Below are positions 26,371 through 34,284 of a stretch of 64,000 bases of DNA, piece after piece. The stretch comes from Butyrivibrio sp. CB08 (GTDB lineage Bacteria; Bacillota; Clostridia; Lachnospirales; Lachnospiraceae), in NCBI RefSeq assembly GCF_003625485.1, contig NZ_RAIR01000007.1, positions 124,001 to 188,000 of the forward strand, read 5' to 3'. Made by a program: the position numbers and the translations under genes. Every line of letters begins with the position of its first letter. Position 1 is the first letter of the stretch. The notes beneath the pieces were generated by a model that was not told the origin of the DNA, searched no databases, and saw nothing but the letters and a program-made list of their open reading frames with translations.

Positions 26371-27873
26371 TCAGTACATGTCACTACTTAATATAAGATA
26401 TGAGCCATCGAACAGGATCACATGACCACTTAAATCTCCTGCAAACTCATCCCAGCGGTCTTTGTCAACGATGATGATTGAATCTGGGTCAGACAGGAAA
26501 TTGTCTACTGTACCATCTACCGGCATGAGATCAGGATACATCTCAGCCGGAGCAACGTACTCCGGCTCCCAGTGGTCCTCATTTGCCACATCCAGTCTGA
26601 ACTCTGATATCAGGTATGCGTTGACTCCTGAATAGGTATCACCGTACTGATCCTTGAACTGCTGCATGTCTTCCAGGAACTGATCCACCGGATGTCCTCC
26701 TGTTCCAGCAAGATTTACATCGTACATAATTGTTGGAACGATGCAGAACAGTGAAACAGCAATTATAGCTACTGCAGTAAGTGCCTGGGATATTACAGTT
26801 TCTTTTCCCACCTCTTTGATACAGTACTCAGCAAGGCGGGCTGCTAAGATGCAAAGAGCTATCTGTGCGGTGTATGTGTACCATGAAAGGAAGCTTCTGG
26901 TTGCTGCAAAAAACACTACAGGGACCACAGTCCAGACGATAAAGAGGTAGTTGTCCCATGCAAATTCCTTAAGGGACGTTGTAGCTCTTTTCTCCTGATC
27001 CGAAGCAGTGCGTTTTGCGACCAATGCTATGATCACCATCGCTATAACAGTTGCCACAAATACAAAGAAACTGTTTGATGTAAAGAAATCTATGATGGGC
27101 GCGCTCATATTCTGGCTGGCGTTTGAAACTCTTCCAGCAACTTCGCCCATAAAGAGTTTATTGATGAGCTCCATTCCATCAAACATATATCTCTTAGCCA
27201 TCCAGGCAAGCGGAATAGCTGCAGCAAGGAGTGCTGAAATGATAACTCTTGGAATAGACTTAAATGCTGCCTTGCACTTCGGAATATAGAGAAGGCCGAT
27301 CACAAATATCAGTGCTGAGTGAGGGCCTTTGCACATGAAGGCCAGGCCAAAGGAAAGGCCATAGAGGTACATGAAGTTTGGCTGTTCAGCCATCATGTAG
27401 AGAGACAGCATAGCTGTCACAAAGAACAGATTGTAAATGGCATCCATCTCTGCTGCTCTGTACATATGGAATGTAAAGAAGGTTGAGCATGCTCCAAAGA
27501 TTATTGGGAACAGTGCTGCTGCGTAGGTTTTCTTGTCTCGGATAAGAAATACTACGATGAGTGCTATAGTGATAAGTCCAGCCAGTGCTGAAGGAAATCT
27601 GGCTGCAAAATTGCTGACACCAAATATCTTGTAGGACACCATCATCAGGTCCAGACAAAGCGGTGGCTTGGAATTGAAGTAGTCAGCCGCATAGCGGTAG
27701 GAATTGATGATCCAGTTGCCCTGCTTGACCATCTCATAGCCGTTAGTCGCATGCCATGCCTCATCAGTCTGAACAAGGAAGCCTTTTCCAAGGTTGTGGA
27801 ACAGCATGTAGGCATCTACAGCTATAAATGCAGCAAGTATTATTATCCAAAAAATTTTGGTTTTTGATTTCAT
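26371..27873 (-). CDS. GT39/ArnT-like membrane glycosyltransferase
   Basis: 500 residues with about 11 hydrophobic helices. The motifs LVQTDEAWHATNGYEMVKQG and ADYFNSKPPLCLDLM match the other GT39 protein at 22.3 kb (acidic pair, then NSKPPL). The C-terminal tail VNAYLISEFRLDVANEDHW is outside the membrane. It is the first gene of the four-gene minus-strand unit. Two GT39 paralogues behind one GtrB suggest decoration of two acceptors or positions with the same sugar. Confidence 0.88.
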   Translation of the reverse strand: MKSKTKIFWIIILAAFIAVDAYMLFHNLGKGFLVQTDEAWHATNGYEMVKQGNWIINSYRYAADYFNSKPPLCLDLMMVSYKIFGVSNFAARFPSALAGLITIALIVVFLIRDKKTYAAALFPIIFGACSTFFTFHMYRAAEMDAIYNLFFVTAMLSLYMMAEQPNFMYLYGLSFGLAFMCKGPHSALIFVIGLLYIPKCKAAFKSIPRVIISALLAAAIPLAWMAKRYMFDGMELINKLFMGEVAGRVSNASQNMSAPIIDFFTSNSFFVFVATVIAMVIIALVAKRTASDQEKRATTSLKEFAWDNYLFIVWTVVPVVFFAATRSFLSWYTYTAQIALCILAARLAEYCIKEVGKETVISQALTAVAIIAVSLFCIVPTIMYDVNLAGTGGHPVDQFLEDMQQFKDQYGDTYSGVNAYLISEFRLDVANEDHWEPEYVAPAEMYPDLMPVDGTVDNFLSDPDSIIIVDKDRWDEFAGDLSGHVILFDGSYLILSSDMY

Positions 27874-27943
27874 GGGTTCTTACACTCCTGTTTTAGGGAA
27901 TATTATTCCTAGAATAACCACATAACAGTATACCACATAAAGA

Positions 27944-27977
27944 GGGCGCAAATCTGTTGTTTTTCGGATTTGCGCCC
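27944..27977 (-). terminator. Intrinsic terminator after the PseC-like aminotransferase
   Basis: GGGCGCAAATC and GGATTTGCGCCC form an 11-bp GC-rich stem. It lies between the aminotransferase stop (28016) and the GT39 start. A T-rich stretch follows on both strands (ATTTTTT on plus, TCTTTAT on minus), so it ends the upstream transcript before the glycosyltransferase unit. Confidence 0.8.
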
Positions 27978-28015
27978 ATTTTTTGAGTCATTGATAGTTA
28001 TTATTTATGCATGTT

Positions 28016-29212
28016 TTATTTTCTGTAGTAATCTACAATCTTCTTAACAGCTGCGATTACGGATTCTACGTCATCATCTGTCATCATTGGGTACAGAGGA
28101 ATACTCATGATTCCTTCATATATAGCTTCTGCATTGGGGCAGAGGCCTTTTTTATAGCCACGTTCCTGATAGAACGGGAAGTAATAAACAGGTACATAGT
28201 GCACCTGGCACTGAACATTCTCTGCGCTCATAGCATCAAAGAACTCTCGTCTTGTGCAGGAGAGCTTGTCCTTGTTGAGACGAATGATATACAGATGTCT
28301 TGTTGTGTCGGACTCTGGGATTTCTTTTTGCACAATGATCTCTGGCATGTCGGCAAAAGCTTCATTGTAGCGGTTAACTATGGCCTTACGTCTGTCTGAG
28401 AACTCTTTAAGCTTAGTGAGCTGACTGGTAAGGAGAGCCGCCTGGAAGTCAGTCATTCTATAGTTAAATCCAAGGGTCTGCATTTCATATACCCATGGTC
28501 CCTCAGGGTTCTTGTCCACGAATTCTGCTGGATCATGGCTGATACCATGCTGTGAAGCAAGGCGCAGCTTGCGGTACAGTTCTGGGTCATTGGTTGTAAT
28601 AGCTCCGCCCTCTCCGGATGTGATGGTCTTAACTGGATGGAAGCTAAAGCATGTTATATCTTCGATGGAGCCCTCTGGCTTACCGTTATATTTTGTACCA
28701 ATGGCGTGAGCTGCATCAATAATAAGGGTAAGACCGTGCTTGTCACAGATCTCCCTGATTCTGTCATGTTCTACTGCCTGACCAGTGAAATCAACTGCAA
28801 CCACTGCCTTAGTCTTGTCAGTGATATGCGCTTCGATTGAGTCTGGATCTATGTTGTAGGTCTCAGGATTGACGTCAGCAAATACAGGTGTTGCACCCAC
28901 ATATACTGCACAGTTCGCTGAAGCAGCAAATGTAAGCGGTGTTGTGATCATCTCATCACCAGGGCCAAGGCCTGCAGCGATTGCTGCACAGTGAAGAGCT
29001 GCTGTTCCGTTGCAGACTGAAACTGCATACTTCGCACCAGTAACCTCACAGAGCTTCTGTTCAAGGGCTGTTACTCTTGGACCGCATGTGATGTAGTCTC
29101 CTGTAAGTGAGTCTGCTACAGCCTTAACATCGTCATCGCCAATCCACTGACGACCGTAATATATCTTTTTTGATCTAACCGGGGTTCCCCCGTGTATTGC
29201 AAGTTTTTCCAT
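28016..29212 (-). CDS. DegT family aminotransferase, PseC-like
   Basis: 398 residues. AIHGGTPVRSKKI at the N-terminus, IIDAAHAIG (PLP nitrogen Asp) and CFSFHPVKTITSGEGGA with the Schiff-base Lys. The FHPVKxITxGEGG form is typical of PseC-type enzymes that aminate C4 of UDP-4-keto-6-deoxy-HexNAc. No PseB-type dehydratase is adjacent; the SDR at 14.6-15.8 kb could supply the keto sugar. AGAGGAATACT precedes ATG. It is 65 nt downstream of the MBL hydrolase gene. Confidence 0.85.
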   Translation of the reverse strand: MEKLAIHGGTPVRSKKIYYGRQWIGDDDVKAVADSLTGDYITCGPRVTALEQKLCEVTGAKYAVSVCNGTAALHCAAIAAGLGPGDEMITTPLTFAASANCAVYVGATPVFADVNPETYNIDPDSIEAHITDKTKAVVAVDFTGQAVEHDRIREICDKHGLTLIIDAAHAIGTKYNGKPEGSIEDITCFSFHPVKTITSGEGGAITTNDPELYRKLRLASQHGISHDPAEFVDKNPEGPWVYEMQTLGFNYRMTDFQAALLTSQLTKLKEFSDRRKAIVNRYNEAFADMPEIIVQKEIPESDTTRHLYIIRLNKDKLSCTRREFFDAMSAENVQCQVHYVPVYYFPFYQERGYKKGLCPNAEAIYEGIMSIPLYPMMTDDDVESVIAAVKKIVDYYRK

Positions 29213-29277
29213 AGTATTCCTCTTTGCGATTCAGTGTTTTTTGCTCTCTATATAGTAACATTTTCTGTCAAGTAGGT

Positions 29278-30162
29278 TTATTTAATTGTAATCTCATCGC
29301 CCTCTCTTGCCAGGCGCATTTCGTTCGAAGCGCAGTTATATATGTCGTGCATGGCATTCTCCATGCCATTAAGGAATGCATCGGAGTGATTAGGTGCATG
29401 GTGAACCAGGATCATCTCTTTAACTCCGGCTGTGGTCCTGAGTTCGTTGGCTTTCTCGCAGGTTGAGTGACCAAAGGTCTTACATCCTGGGTACTCTTCT
29501 GGGGTGTACTGGGCGTCGTAGAGGACGAGGTCTGCCCCCTGAGAAAAGTCTATCAGAGTTTTGAGTGGCTCTGTAGAATACGGTGGTATGAGCCCACTGT
29601 CCTTCCTGTCATCTGGAAGTTCCTCGTGCTCGAAGTCTGTAGCATAAACTAAGGTTGTTCCATCGCACTCAAGTTTATATATAGTGGATCCGCCTGGGTG
29701 ATTGGCTGGTATAGCTGTTATAGTAACAGGACCAATCTGAAAGGCAGAAGCATCTTCTTTTACATCAATGTAATTGATCTTAGCTGGGAAAATATCAAGG
29801 CTTACAGGCCATAGTGGGCGTTTGATGTAAGTGTCCAGCTGCTGGCGTATTGTGCGGCCTTCGTGAGAAGCTCCGGCAATCGTCAGTTCTTTTGCCCCAA
29901 GAGTTGCAACGTACATGGGGAGTCCCAGCACGTGGTCGATGTGGGCGTGAGTTATGATAATGGTCACGTTCCTGTCGCCAATGTCAGGCATGTTCATGAT
30001 ACCTGTGCCTGCATCAAGGATGATTGCCTCTGTTTCTGTCATGTAAAGATAGCTACTGGTAGCTCCTCCAAACTCTACATACTCAGGGCCTGAAACCGGC
30101 ATGGAACCTCGGCATCCAAGGACGTGAAGTGATATTTTATTAGTTGATTTTTCGTTTGTCAT
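29278..30162 (-). CDS. MBL-fold metallo-hydrolase
   Basis: 294 residues. The zinc motif THAHIDH (HxHxDH) is near residue 95, with later His and Asp ligands in PANHPGGS, ATDFEHE and HHAPNHSDA. It resembles phosphodiesterase-like members of the PqsE/RNase Z-like MBL superfamily. The substrate is unknown. GAGGTATCAAC precedes ATG. It lies just upstream of the aminotransferase gene and may be cotranscribed with it. Confidence 0.85.
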   Translation of the reverse strand: MTNEKSTNKISLHVLGCRGSMPVSGPEYVEFGGATSSYLYMTETEAIILDAGTGIMNMPDIGDRNVTIIITHAHIDHVLGLPMYVATLGAKELTIAGASHEGRTIRQQLDTYIKRPLWPVSLDIFPAKINYIDVKEDASAFQIGPVTITAIPANHPGGSTIYKLECDGTTLVYATDFEHEELPDDRKDSGLIPPYSTEPLKTLIDFSQGADLVLYDAQYTPEEYPGCKTFGHSTCEKANELRTTAGVKEMILVHHAPNHSDAFLNGMENAMHDIYNCASNEMRLAREGDEITIK

Positions 30163-30217
30163 GTTGATACCTCTTTTAATAATTGTATCAAAACTAAACG
30201 GTAAAAAAGAAAAAAAT

Positions 30218-30254
30218 TTGCATATTAATCAAAAAAAGGAATATAATATATTCC
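30218..30254 (+). promoter_or_regulatory. Promoter with palindromic operator before the DUF6465 gene
   Basis: TTGCAT (30218-30223), an 18-nt spacer and TATAAT (30242-30247) form a sigma-A promoter. The -10 is embedded in a perfect 17-nt palindrome, GGAATATAATATATTCC (30238-30254), which could be a repressor site. ATG follows about 42 nt downstream, after AGGGAGG. Confidence 0.65.
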
Positions 30255-30295
30255 AATAGTTTACATTTAAATTTTCTTAAAGGGAGGAAACAGCG

Positions 30296-30490
30296 ATGGC
30301 AGCTAAGGTTAATACTAAGATTGAGCTTCAGTTTGGCGATAAGGCAGTTAGCGAGGATCAGCTCGTTGCTCAGGCTAAGAAGGCTTATGGCAAGAAGGAT
30401 ATCAAGAATCTTGATATTTATGTAAAGCCAGAAGAAGGCAAAGCTTACTATGTTGTTAATAACGATGTAACTGGTAGCTTTGATCTTTAA
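30296..30490 (+). CDS. DUF6465 family small protein
   Basis: 64 residues, MAAKVNTKIELQFGDKAV at the start and NLDIYVKPEEGKAYYVV near the end. This matches a small acidic Clostridia family I recognise as DUF6465, function unknown. AAGGGAGG sits seven to eight bases upstream of ATG, a strong site. The protein is soluble with no Cys. The strong promoter and RBS suggest high expression. Confidence 0.85.
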   Translation: MAAKVNTKIELQFGDKAVSEDQLVAQAKKAYGKKDIKNLDIYVKPEEGKAYYVVNNDVTGSFDL

Positions 30491-30604
30491 TTTTTCTTTT
30501 TAATTTTGTTAAAAGGGCTTCGTGTGACAGGATCGCGCGGGGTCTTTTTTATTTGCGCGGAACAGGGTCGCTTGCGAGGGTCTTTGGTGACGATGACGCC
30601 TGGA

Positions 30605-30790
30605 TCAGCCAATGGCTTTGGCTGCGATGGCGCAGACTGCTGCCAGTACGACAGCTATGATGGCGAAGATACGCATCCACCTGTAAGTTTCTGCCTCTTC
30701 TTCATTATCTTTATTGAGTTGCCCAATTGTGAATACCACCACTCCTGCTATAAAGATAAGAGCGGCGTAGATTGTGAGCATTCTATTCAT
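30605..30790 (-). CDS. Small two-helix membrane protein
   Basis: 61 residues: one helix at about 6-25, a short charged loop DNEEEAETYRW, and a second helix at about 38-58. Its ATG overlaps the stop of the preceding 279-residue gene by 4 nt (ATGA), so translation is coupled. No family recognised. Function unknown; the pairing with the upstream protein is the only hint. Confidence 0.65.
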   Translation of the reverse strand: MNRMLTIYAALIFIAGVVVFTIGQLNKDNEEEAETYRWMRIFAIIAVVLAAVCAIAAKAIG

Positions 30791-31626
30791 AATGTAAAGT
30801 CTCCAAATATACTTGTTGTAGCTGCTGATGAAGCGTTGCTGGTGTAGGCCTTGATCAGGGCCTTAGCCAGGTCGGAAGTGTTGTTGGTGGCGTTCGATGT
30901 AGTTGCTGTCTCTGTAGCCACGTTTCCGGATGTAAGTGCATTCGTCACGTTTCCAGATGTCAGTGCGTTGGCCAACAGGGAATTTGTGTTAAGGTCTGAC
31001 AGTGATACTGTATCGAAGGCTGAGGTTCCATTGCTGCTCTTATTCTCCGAATCGTTACCCTCATTGAAAAGCGAGCTCTGGATGAGGTTAGCTGAGAAGT
31101 ACTGTGACTTGGACAGATCCTGAAGAGCCTCTGTGCTAAGAGTTCCGCTGTATGCATCGCGGTTAGTGTTGGTATTTAAAGCGTTAGCACCTGTAGCACC
31201 AGTAGTTGATGTTATTCCAGATGCAGCAGTTCCTGAAGCAACAGCCTTTGCCAAGGGATTGGTAGCGTCTGCCGCCTTAGTAGCTTCTACCGCTTTGTCT
31301 GTATCTGTCACTGCGTTGGCAGCTCCAGCCTTTCTGATCTCTTCAAACGCACCATTGAGCTGCTCGAATGTATTGTCAATTGAACTTACAGCCTGCTGCA
31401 CTTTAGCTTCTACTGTGTCCTGAACCTGCTTCCCGATGTCAGGCATTGTAACCTGGTCATGGATCCTGTTCTCTATGTTCTGCTGAATAGCGCTTGAGAG
31501 CTCGGTTGAGAATTGTGTCTTAGCTGCAATCTCTTCCTGAGCACGCTTGGAAGCCAGGCTTATTTCTGATATTGAATTGAGGTATTTGTTGACAGCACTT
31601 GTCAGTTTTGAAATATCGAATGACAT
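30787..31626 (-). CDS. Uncharacterised protein with N-terminal coiled coil and Ser/Thr/Asn/Ala-rich C-terminal half
   Basis: 279 residues. Residues ~1-110 are helical and coiled-coil-like (SLASKRAQEEIAAKTQF, QVQDTVEAKVQQAV). From ~120 on the protein is low-complexity and rich in Ala, Thr, Asn and Ser, including a near-duplicated block NALTSGNVTNALTSGNVATE. No signal peptide or membrane helix. The frame extends to a TTG at 31641, but ATG at 31626 has GGAAAGAA at correct spacing. Followed by the coupled 61-residue membrane protein. No homologous family recognised; a structural or secreted filament role is only a guess. Confidence 0.75.
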   Translation of the reverse strand: MSFDISKLTSAVNKYLNSISEISLASKRAQEEIAAKTQFSTELSSAIQQNIENRIHDQVTMPDIGKQVQDTVEAKVQQAVSSIDNTFEQLNGAFEEIRKAGAANAVTDTDKAVEATKAADATNPLAKAVASGTAASGITSTTGATGANALNTNTNRDAYSGTLSTEALQDLSKSQYFSANLIQSSLFNEGNDSENKSSNGTSAFDTVSLSDLNTNSLLANALTSGNVTNALTSGNVATETATTSNATNNTSDLAKALIKAYTSNASSAATTSIFGDFTL

Positions 31627-31739
31627 ATCTTCTTTCCTCAAAACACTAGATATATGGTCTTAGTTAGCTTTATTATACTATATTTTCCCATTTCTGCCAT
31701 AAGTATATATTTAGCATCTTTCTTAAGCAGAGGGTGCCA

Positions 31740-31784
31740 AGTATAAATATGGATTTTTCTGCACATCAGAACAATGTATAGCGG
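31740..31784. repeat. Direct repeat A, copy 1
   Basis: About 41-45 nt starting AGTATAAATATGGATTTTTC, nearly identical to copy 2 at 32021-32064. It contains GCACAT CAGAACA ATGTAT, a degenerate dyad. Non-coding; the pair flanks the palindromic repeats B. Confidence 0.75.
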
Positions 31785-31800
31785 CAAAAAAAATAGAAAT

Positions 31801-31990
31801 ATGCCTTCAGGAGATGTTTTCGCTCGCTAAAGGTATACTTTTTTCAAGTTATTGTATGTGGGCTATCTCAGCGTATGCCTTCAGAGACTCTTTTCGCTCA
31901 CCGAAGGTATACTTTTTGCAACAGCATCATCAACACTCAAAAAAGGTATACCTTCACGCAACAATTTTCACTCATGAAGGTATAAATTCA
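31801..31990. repeat. Three tandem palindromic repeats (B) upstream of the GHKL kinase
   Basis: Units at about 31802-31842, 31873-31915 and 31943-31985. Each has CCTTC and GAAGG arms around a spacer containing TTTTCGCTC or TTTTCACTC. The second unit is nearly perfect: GTATGCCTTC pairs with GAAGGTATAC. Non-coding on both strands. They could form hairpins in the RNA or serve as protein-binding dyads. Confidence 0.75.
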
Positions 31991-32020
31991 ACAAAAAGCC
32001 CGTAAACTCATCAAAATCCC

Positions 32021-32116
32021 AGTATAAAATGGATTTTTCCGTACATCAGAACAATGTACAGTAACCGCAGATGCGGTAAAAACAGAATCCCCGCACATCA
32101 ACACAAAGTGCAGAGC
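32021..32116. repeat. Direct repeat A, copy 2, plus partial copy 3
   Basis: Copy 2 (32021-32064) repeats the 31740 sequence with a perfect dyad GTACAT CAGAACA ATGTAC. A diverged third motif, GCACATCAACACAAAGTGC, lies at 32093-32111; its changed arms still pair (GCAC/GTGC). Compensating changes suggest the dyad matters as RNA structure or as an operator. The stretch 31627-32204 holds no gene that I can support. Confidence 0.7.
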
Positions 32117-32204
32117 CAATAATAACAACTACTACGCAAACAGTCAAGAACACGCCGGCTTATGGCAATTGACTCTCTCCCCCAATAAACCTTATACTTA
32201 TTTC

Positions 32205-33458
32205 ATGAATACTAATTACGCAACAGACAGCTTTCGCGGGCGATTCCGCTACAATTTAAAACAGCTGATGGACTTTGAGAAGGATGAATCCATACAGAAG
32301 CAGCGGTATCACACCGCCATGATCCTGTTCGTGGGGTTTATCCTCTACTCTGCCATTACTATCATTCCCTGCGTCAACAGGGGATATCTTCATGGCATGG
32401 TTTCAAACCTCTCTATCATCGTGGTTTTCCTTTTGGCGATGCTACATCTCCAGCTATTCCATAATCATGCCAGCACCGTTATCCTGGGGTCTTACGAGTT
32501 GTGTCTGGTGCTGTTCATCCATTTCATCACAGAGACTGACTGGACCATCGGAATGGACGCCTTCTGGCTCTTTATTCTGGTCATGCCCTTTATAACAGAC
32601 TACATGGCAGGAGTTGTGTATGGCACTATAGCTGCCTTTAGCGGACTGATACTGAGTTTTGTGTGCTTCCACACCAGGATGCTGTATTACCTTCAGCCCT
32701 ACGGCAAGAACATGATCAACTGGTTTACCGTTATCTACTTTGTAATGATGATGGCATCAGCTGTAATCGAGTATGAGCTTACCACTTACCAGATAGATAA
32801 AAAGCTCTCGGACGAGAAGATCTCTTTTTACCAGAAAGAGAGAACTCACAGGCTACAGCGTCTTCTTGAGATCTACGAGAGCAACGAGCAGACCATCAGA
32901 AAATACAAGCACGACGTAAGGCACTACAACCGCGTGCTGGCAGGATTCATACAGAATAAAGAGTATGACGAAGCCGCCAAGTACCTGCAGGAATTTGACG
33001 ATATGTTAGAAACCGTAACATCGGTGAGCTTTTGCGACAATCCTATTGTCAACGAGCTTTTGTCCATCTACGCAAACCGCTGTCAGAAGATGGGATTTAA
33101 GCCAAGATTCAAGGCAGTTGTACCGGAGCACTTCCCAATAGAGTCCACCGACCTTACAAGTCTTGTGGGCAATATCCTCGAAAATGCCTGCGAAGCCTTA
33201 AGCCACGTAGAGGAGGAGCGACGCGCTCTCCAGTTTGAAATAACCTACGATGGCAGGAAGCTCAAGCTCTTTACCAGGAATCCCTACACAGTGGAGACCA
33301 CCTTTAAAGAGAACGGTCTTCCCGTCAGCACCAGAGAGGTCCAAAGCGGTGTCGGAACCGCCCAGATCAAAGGAATCGCCGAGAAGTACGGAGGCGTGGC
33401 AAGCTTCACCCAGGAAGAAGACAGCTTCACAGTAAAAGCGGTCCTGACCTGCATGTAA
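32205..33458 (+). CDS. AgrC-like sensor histidine kinase (GHKL family), orphan
   Basis: 417 residues. Five or six hydrophobic helices in the first ~190 residues form the sensor. A linker YKHDVRHYNRVL (near residue 250) carries the phospho-accepting His of HPK10 kinases. The GHKL ATPase domain has NILENACEAL (N box) and SGVGTAQIKGIAEKYGG (G box). This is the architecture of peptide-pheromone receptors such as AgrC and of citrate/DcuS-type sensors. No LytTR response regulator lies next to it. ATG at 32205 is preferred to TTG at 32169; neither has a clear RBS. Confidence 0.85.
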   Translation: MNTNYATDSFRGRFRYNLKQLMDFEKDESIQKQRYHTAMILFVGFILYSAITIIPCVNRGYLHGMVSNLSIIVVFLLAMLHLQLFHNHASTVILGSYELCLVLFIHFITETDWTIGMDAFWLFILVMPFITDYMAGVVYGTIAAFSGLILSFVCFHTRMLYYLQPYGKNMINWFTVIYFVMMMASAVIEYELTTYQIDKKLSDEKISFYQKERTHRLQRLLEIYESNEQTIRKYKHDVRHYNRVLAGFIQNKEYDEAAKYLQEFDDMLETVTSVSFCDNPIVNELLSIYANRCQKMGFKPRFKAVVPEHFPIESTDLTSLVGNILENACEALSHVEEERRALQFEITYDGRKLKLFTRNPYTVETTFKENGLPVSTREVQSGVGTAQIKGIAEKYGGVASFTQEEDSFTVKAVLTCM

Positions 33459-33487
33459 TATAAATAATCGCGCCAGCAGAGCGCATT

Positions 33488-33529
33488 AAAAAAGAGCACA
33501 TTCTGGTTCAGCCAGCAATGTGCTCTTTG
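33488..33529. terminator. Bidirectional terminator overlapping the 3' end of plsC
   Basis: AAAGAGCACATT and AATGTGCTCTTT form a 12-bp stem with an inner CTGG/CCAG extension. The stop codon of the minus-strand plsC gene (33508) lies in the loop. It ends the plus-strand kinase transcript too. Confidence 0.88.
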
Positions 33530-34230
33530 ATCTTGTCCTTAATTCTATTCTCCACCAGAGTTGCGATCTCCTGGGTCTTCATTCCCTTATATTCCTCGTA
33601 ACTGATGGGATCAAGGTAGTAAACGTAAGTGGTCACAGGTCCCTTGTGAGGGCTGTTGTAAACCTTGTAGGAATCAACAAGCGCCACTGGAACGATGGGA
33701 CACTTGGCCATCTGCGCCGCCTTAAAGCTTCCTGCCTTAAAGGGCTCCACCACGTTCTGATTGTTCTCCTTGTAGCCACCCTCCGGGAAGAGGATGTATT
33801 TCTTGCCGTCCTTTTGGATCTCTTTTGCCATCTCCTGGAAAACCCTGATGGTACCGCGAAGATCCGTAAGTCCAAATGACTTGCCGTCCACCAGCATCAG
33901 AAACTCCGCCACCAGGATGATGTGGGCCTTGGCCTCATCCATAACGAAGGAACATGGCGCATCGTGAGTAGCAAAGATACCAGGAACGTCGTACTTGCCC
34001 TGATGATTGGGGTACAGGATGTATCCACCCTCCTTGGGGAGTTTGTCCTGACCGATAGCTACAGTCTTGTAGCCCATGGAACCGTTCATCTTGGACACCA
34101 TCTCTCTTGCCACCGCGTAGCGATCTTCCAGGCTGTGCCTCTCCGGATGTCTCATCCAGATCCTTGCCTTCACCACGTAGTAGATGATCCGATGAAGATT
34201 TTTAATAATCGTAACTACATAATTGCTCAT
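33508..34230 (-). CDS. plsC: 1-acyl-sn-glycerol-3-phosphate acyltransferase (PlsC family)
   Basis: 240 residues. The acyltransferase motif I reads NHQGKYD (near residue 76; NHx4D form), and motif III FPEGGYKENNQ is near residue 150. One hydrophobic helix at the N-terminus. It transfers the second acyl chain to lysophosphatidic acid at the membrane, or acts on a related lysolipid. Motif I has Gly-Lys instead of the usual Ser-x, seen in Clostridial paralogues. It ends inside a terminator hairpin. Confidence 0.85.
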   Translation of the reverse strand: MSNYVVTIIKNLHRIIYYVVKARIWMRHPERHSLEDRYAVAREMVSKMNGSMGYKTVAIGQDKLPKEGGYILYPNHQGKYDVPGIFATHDAPCSFVMDEAKAHIILVAEFLMLVDGKSFGLTDLRGTIRVFQEMAKEIQKDGKKYILFPEGGYKENNQNVVEPFKAGSFKAAQMAKCPIVPVALVDSYKVYNSPHKGPVTTYVYYLDPISYEEYKGMKTQEIATLVENRIKDKIKEHIAG

Positions 34231-34284
34231 TCAAAAAACTTTCTAGTCCTAAAAATGTGTATAACAACGAAGAATTATATCACA

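Noticed and set aside
31627-32168. CRISPR array at the 31.7-32.1 kb repeats
   Set aside because: Only three imperfect palindromic units with related spacer sequence, no constant repeat-spacer periodicity and no cas genes.
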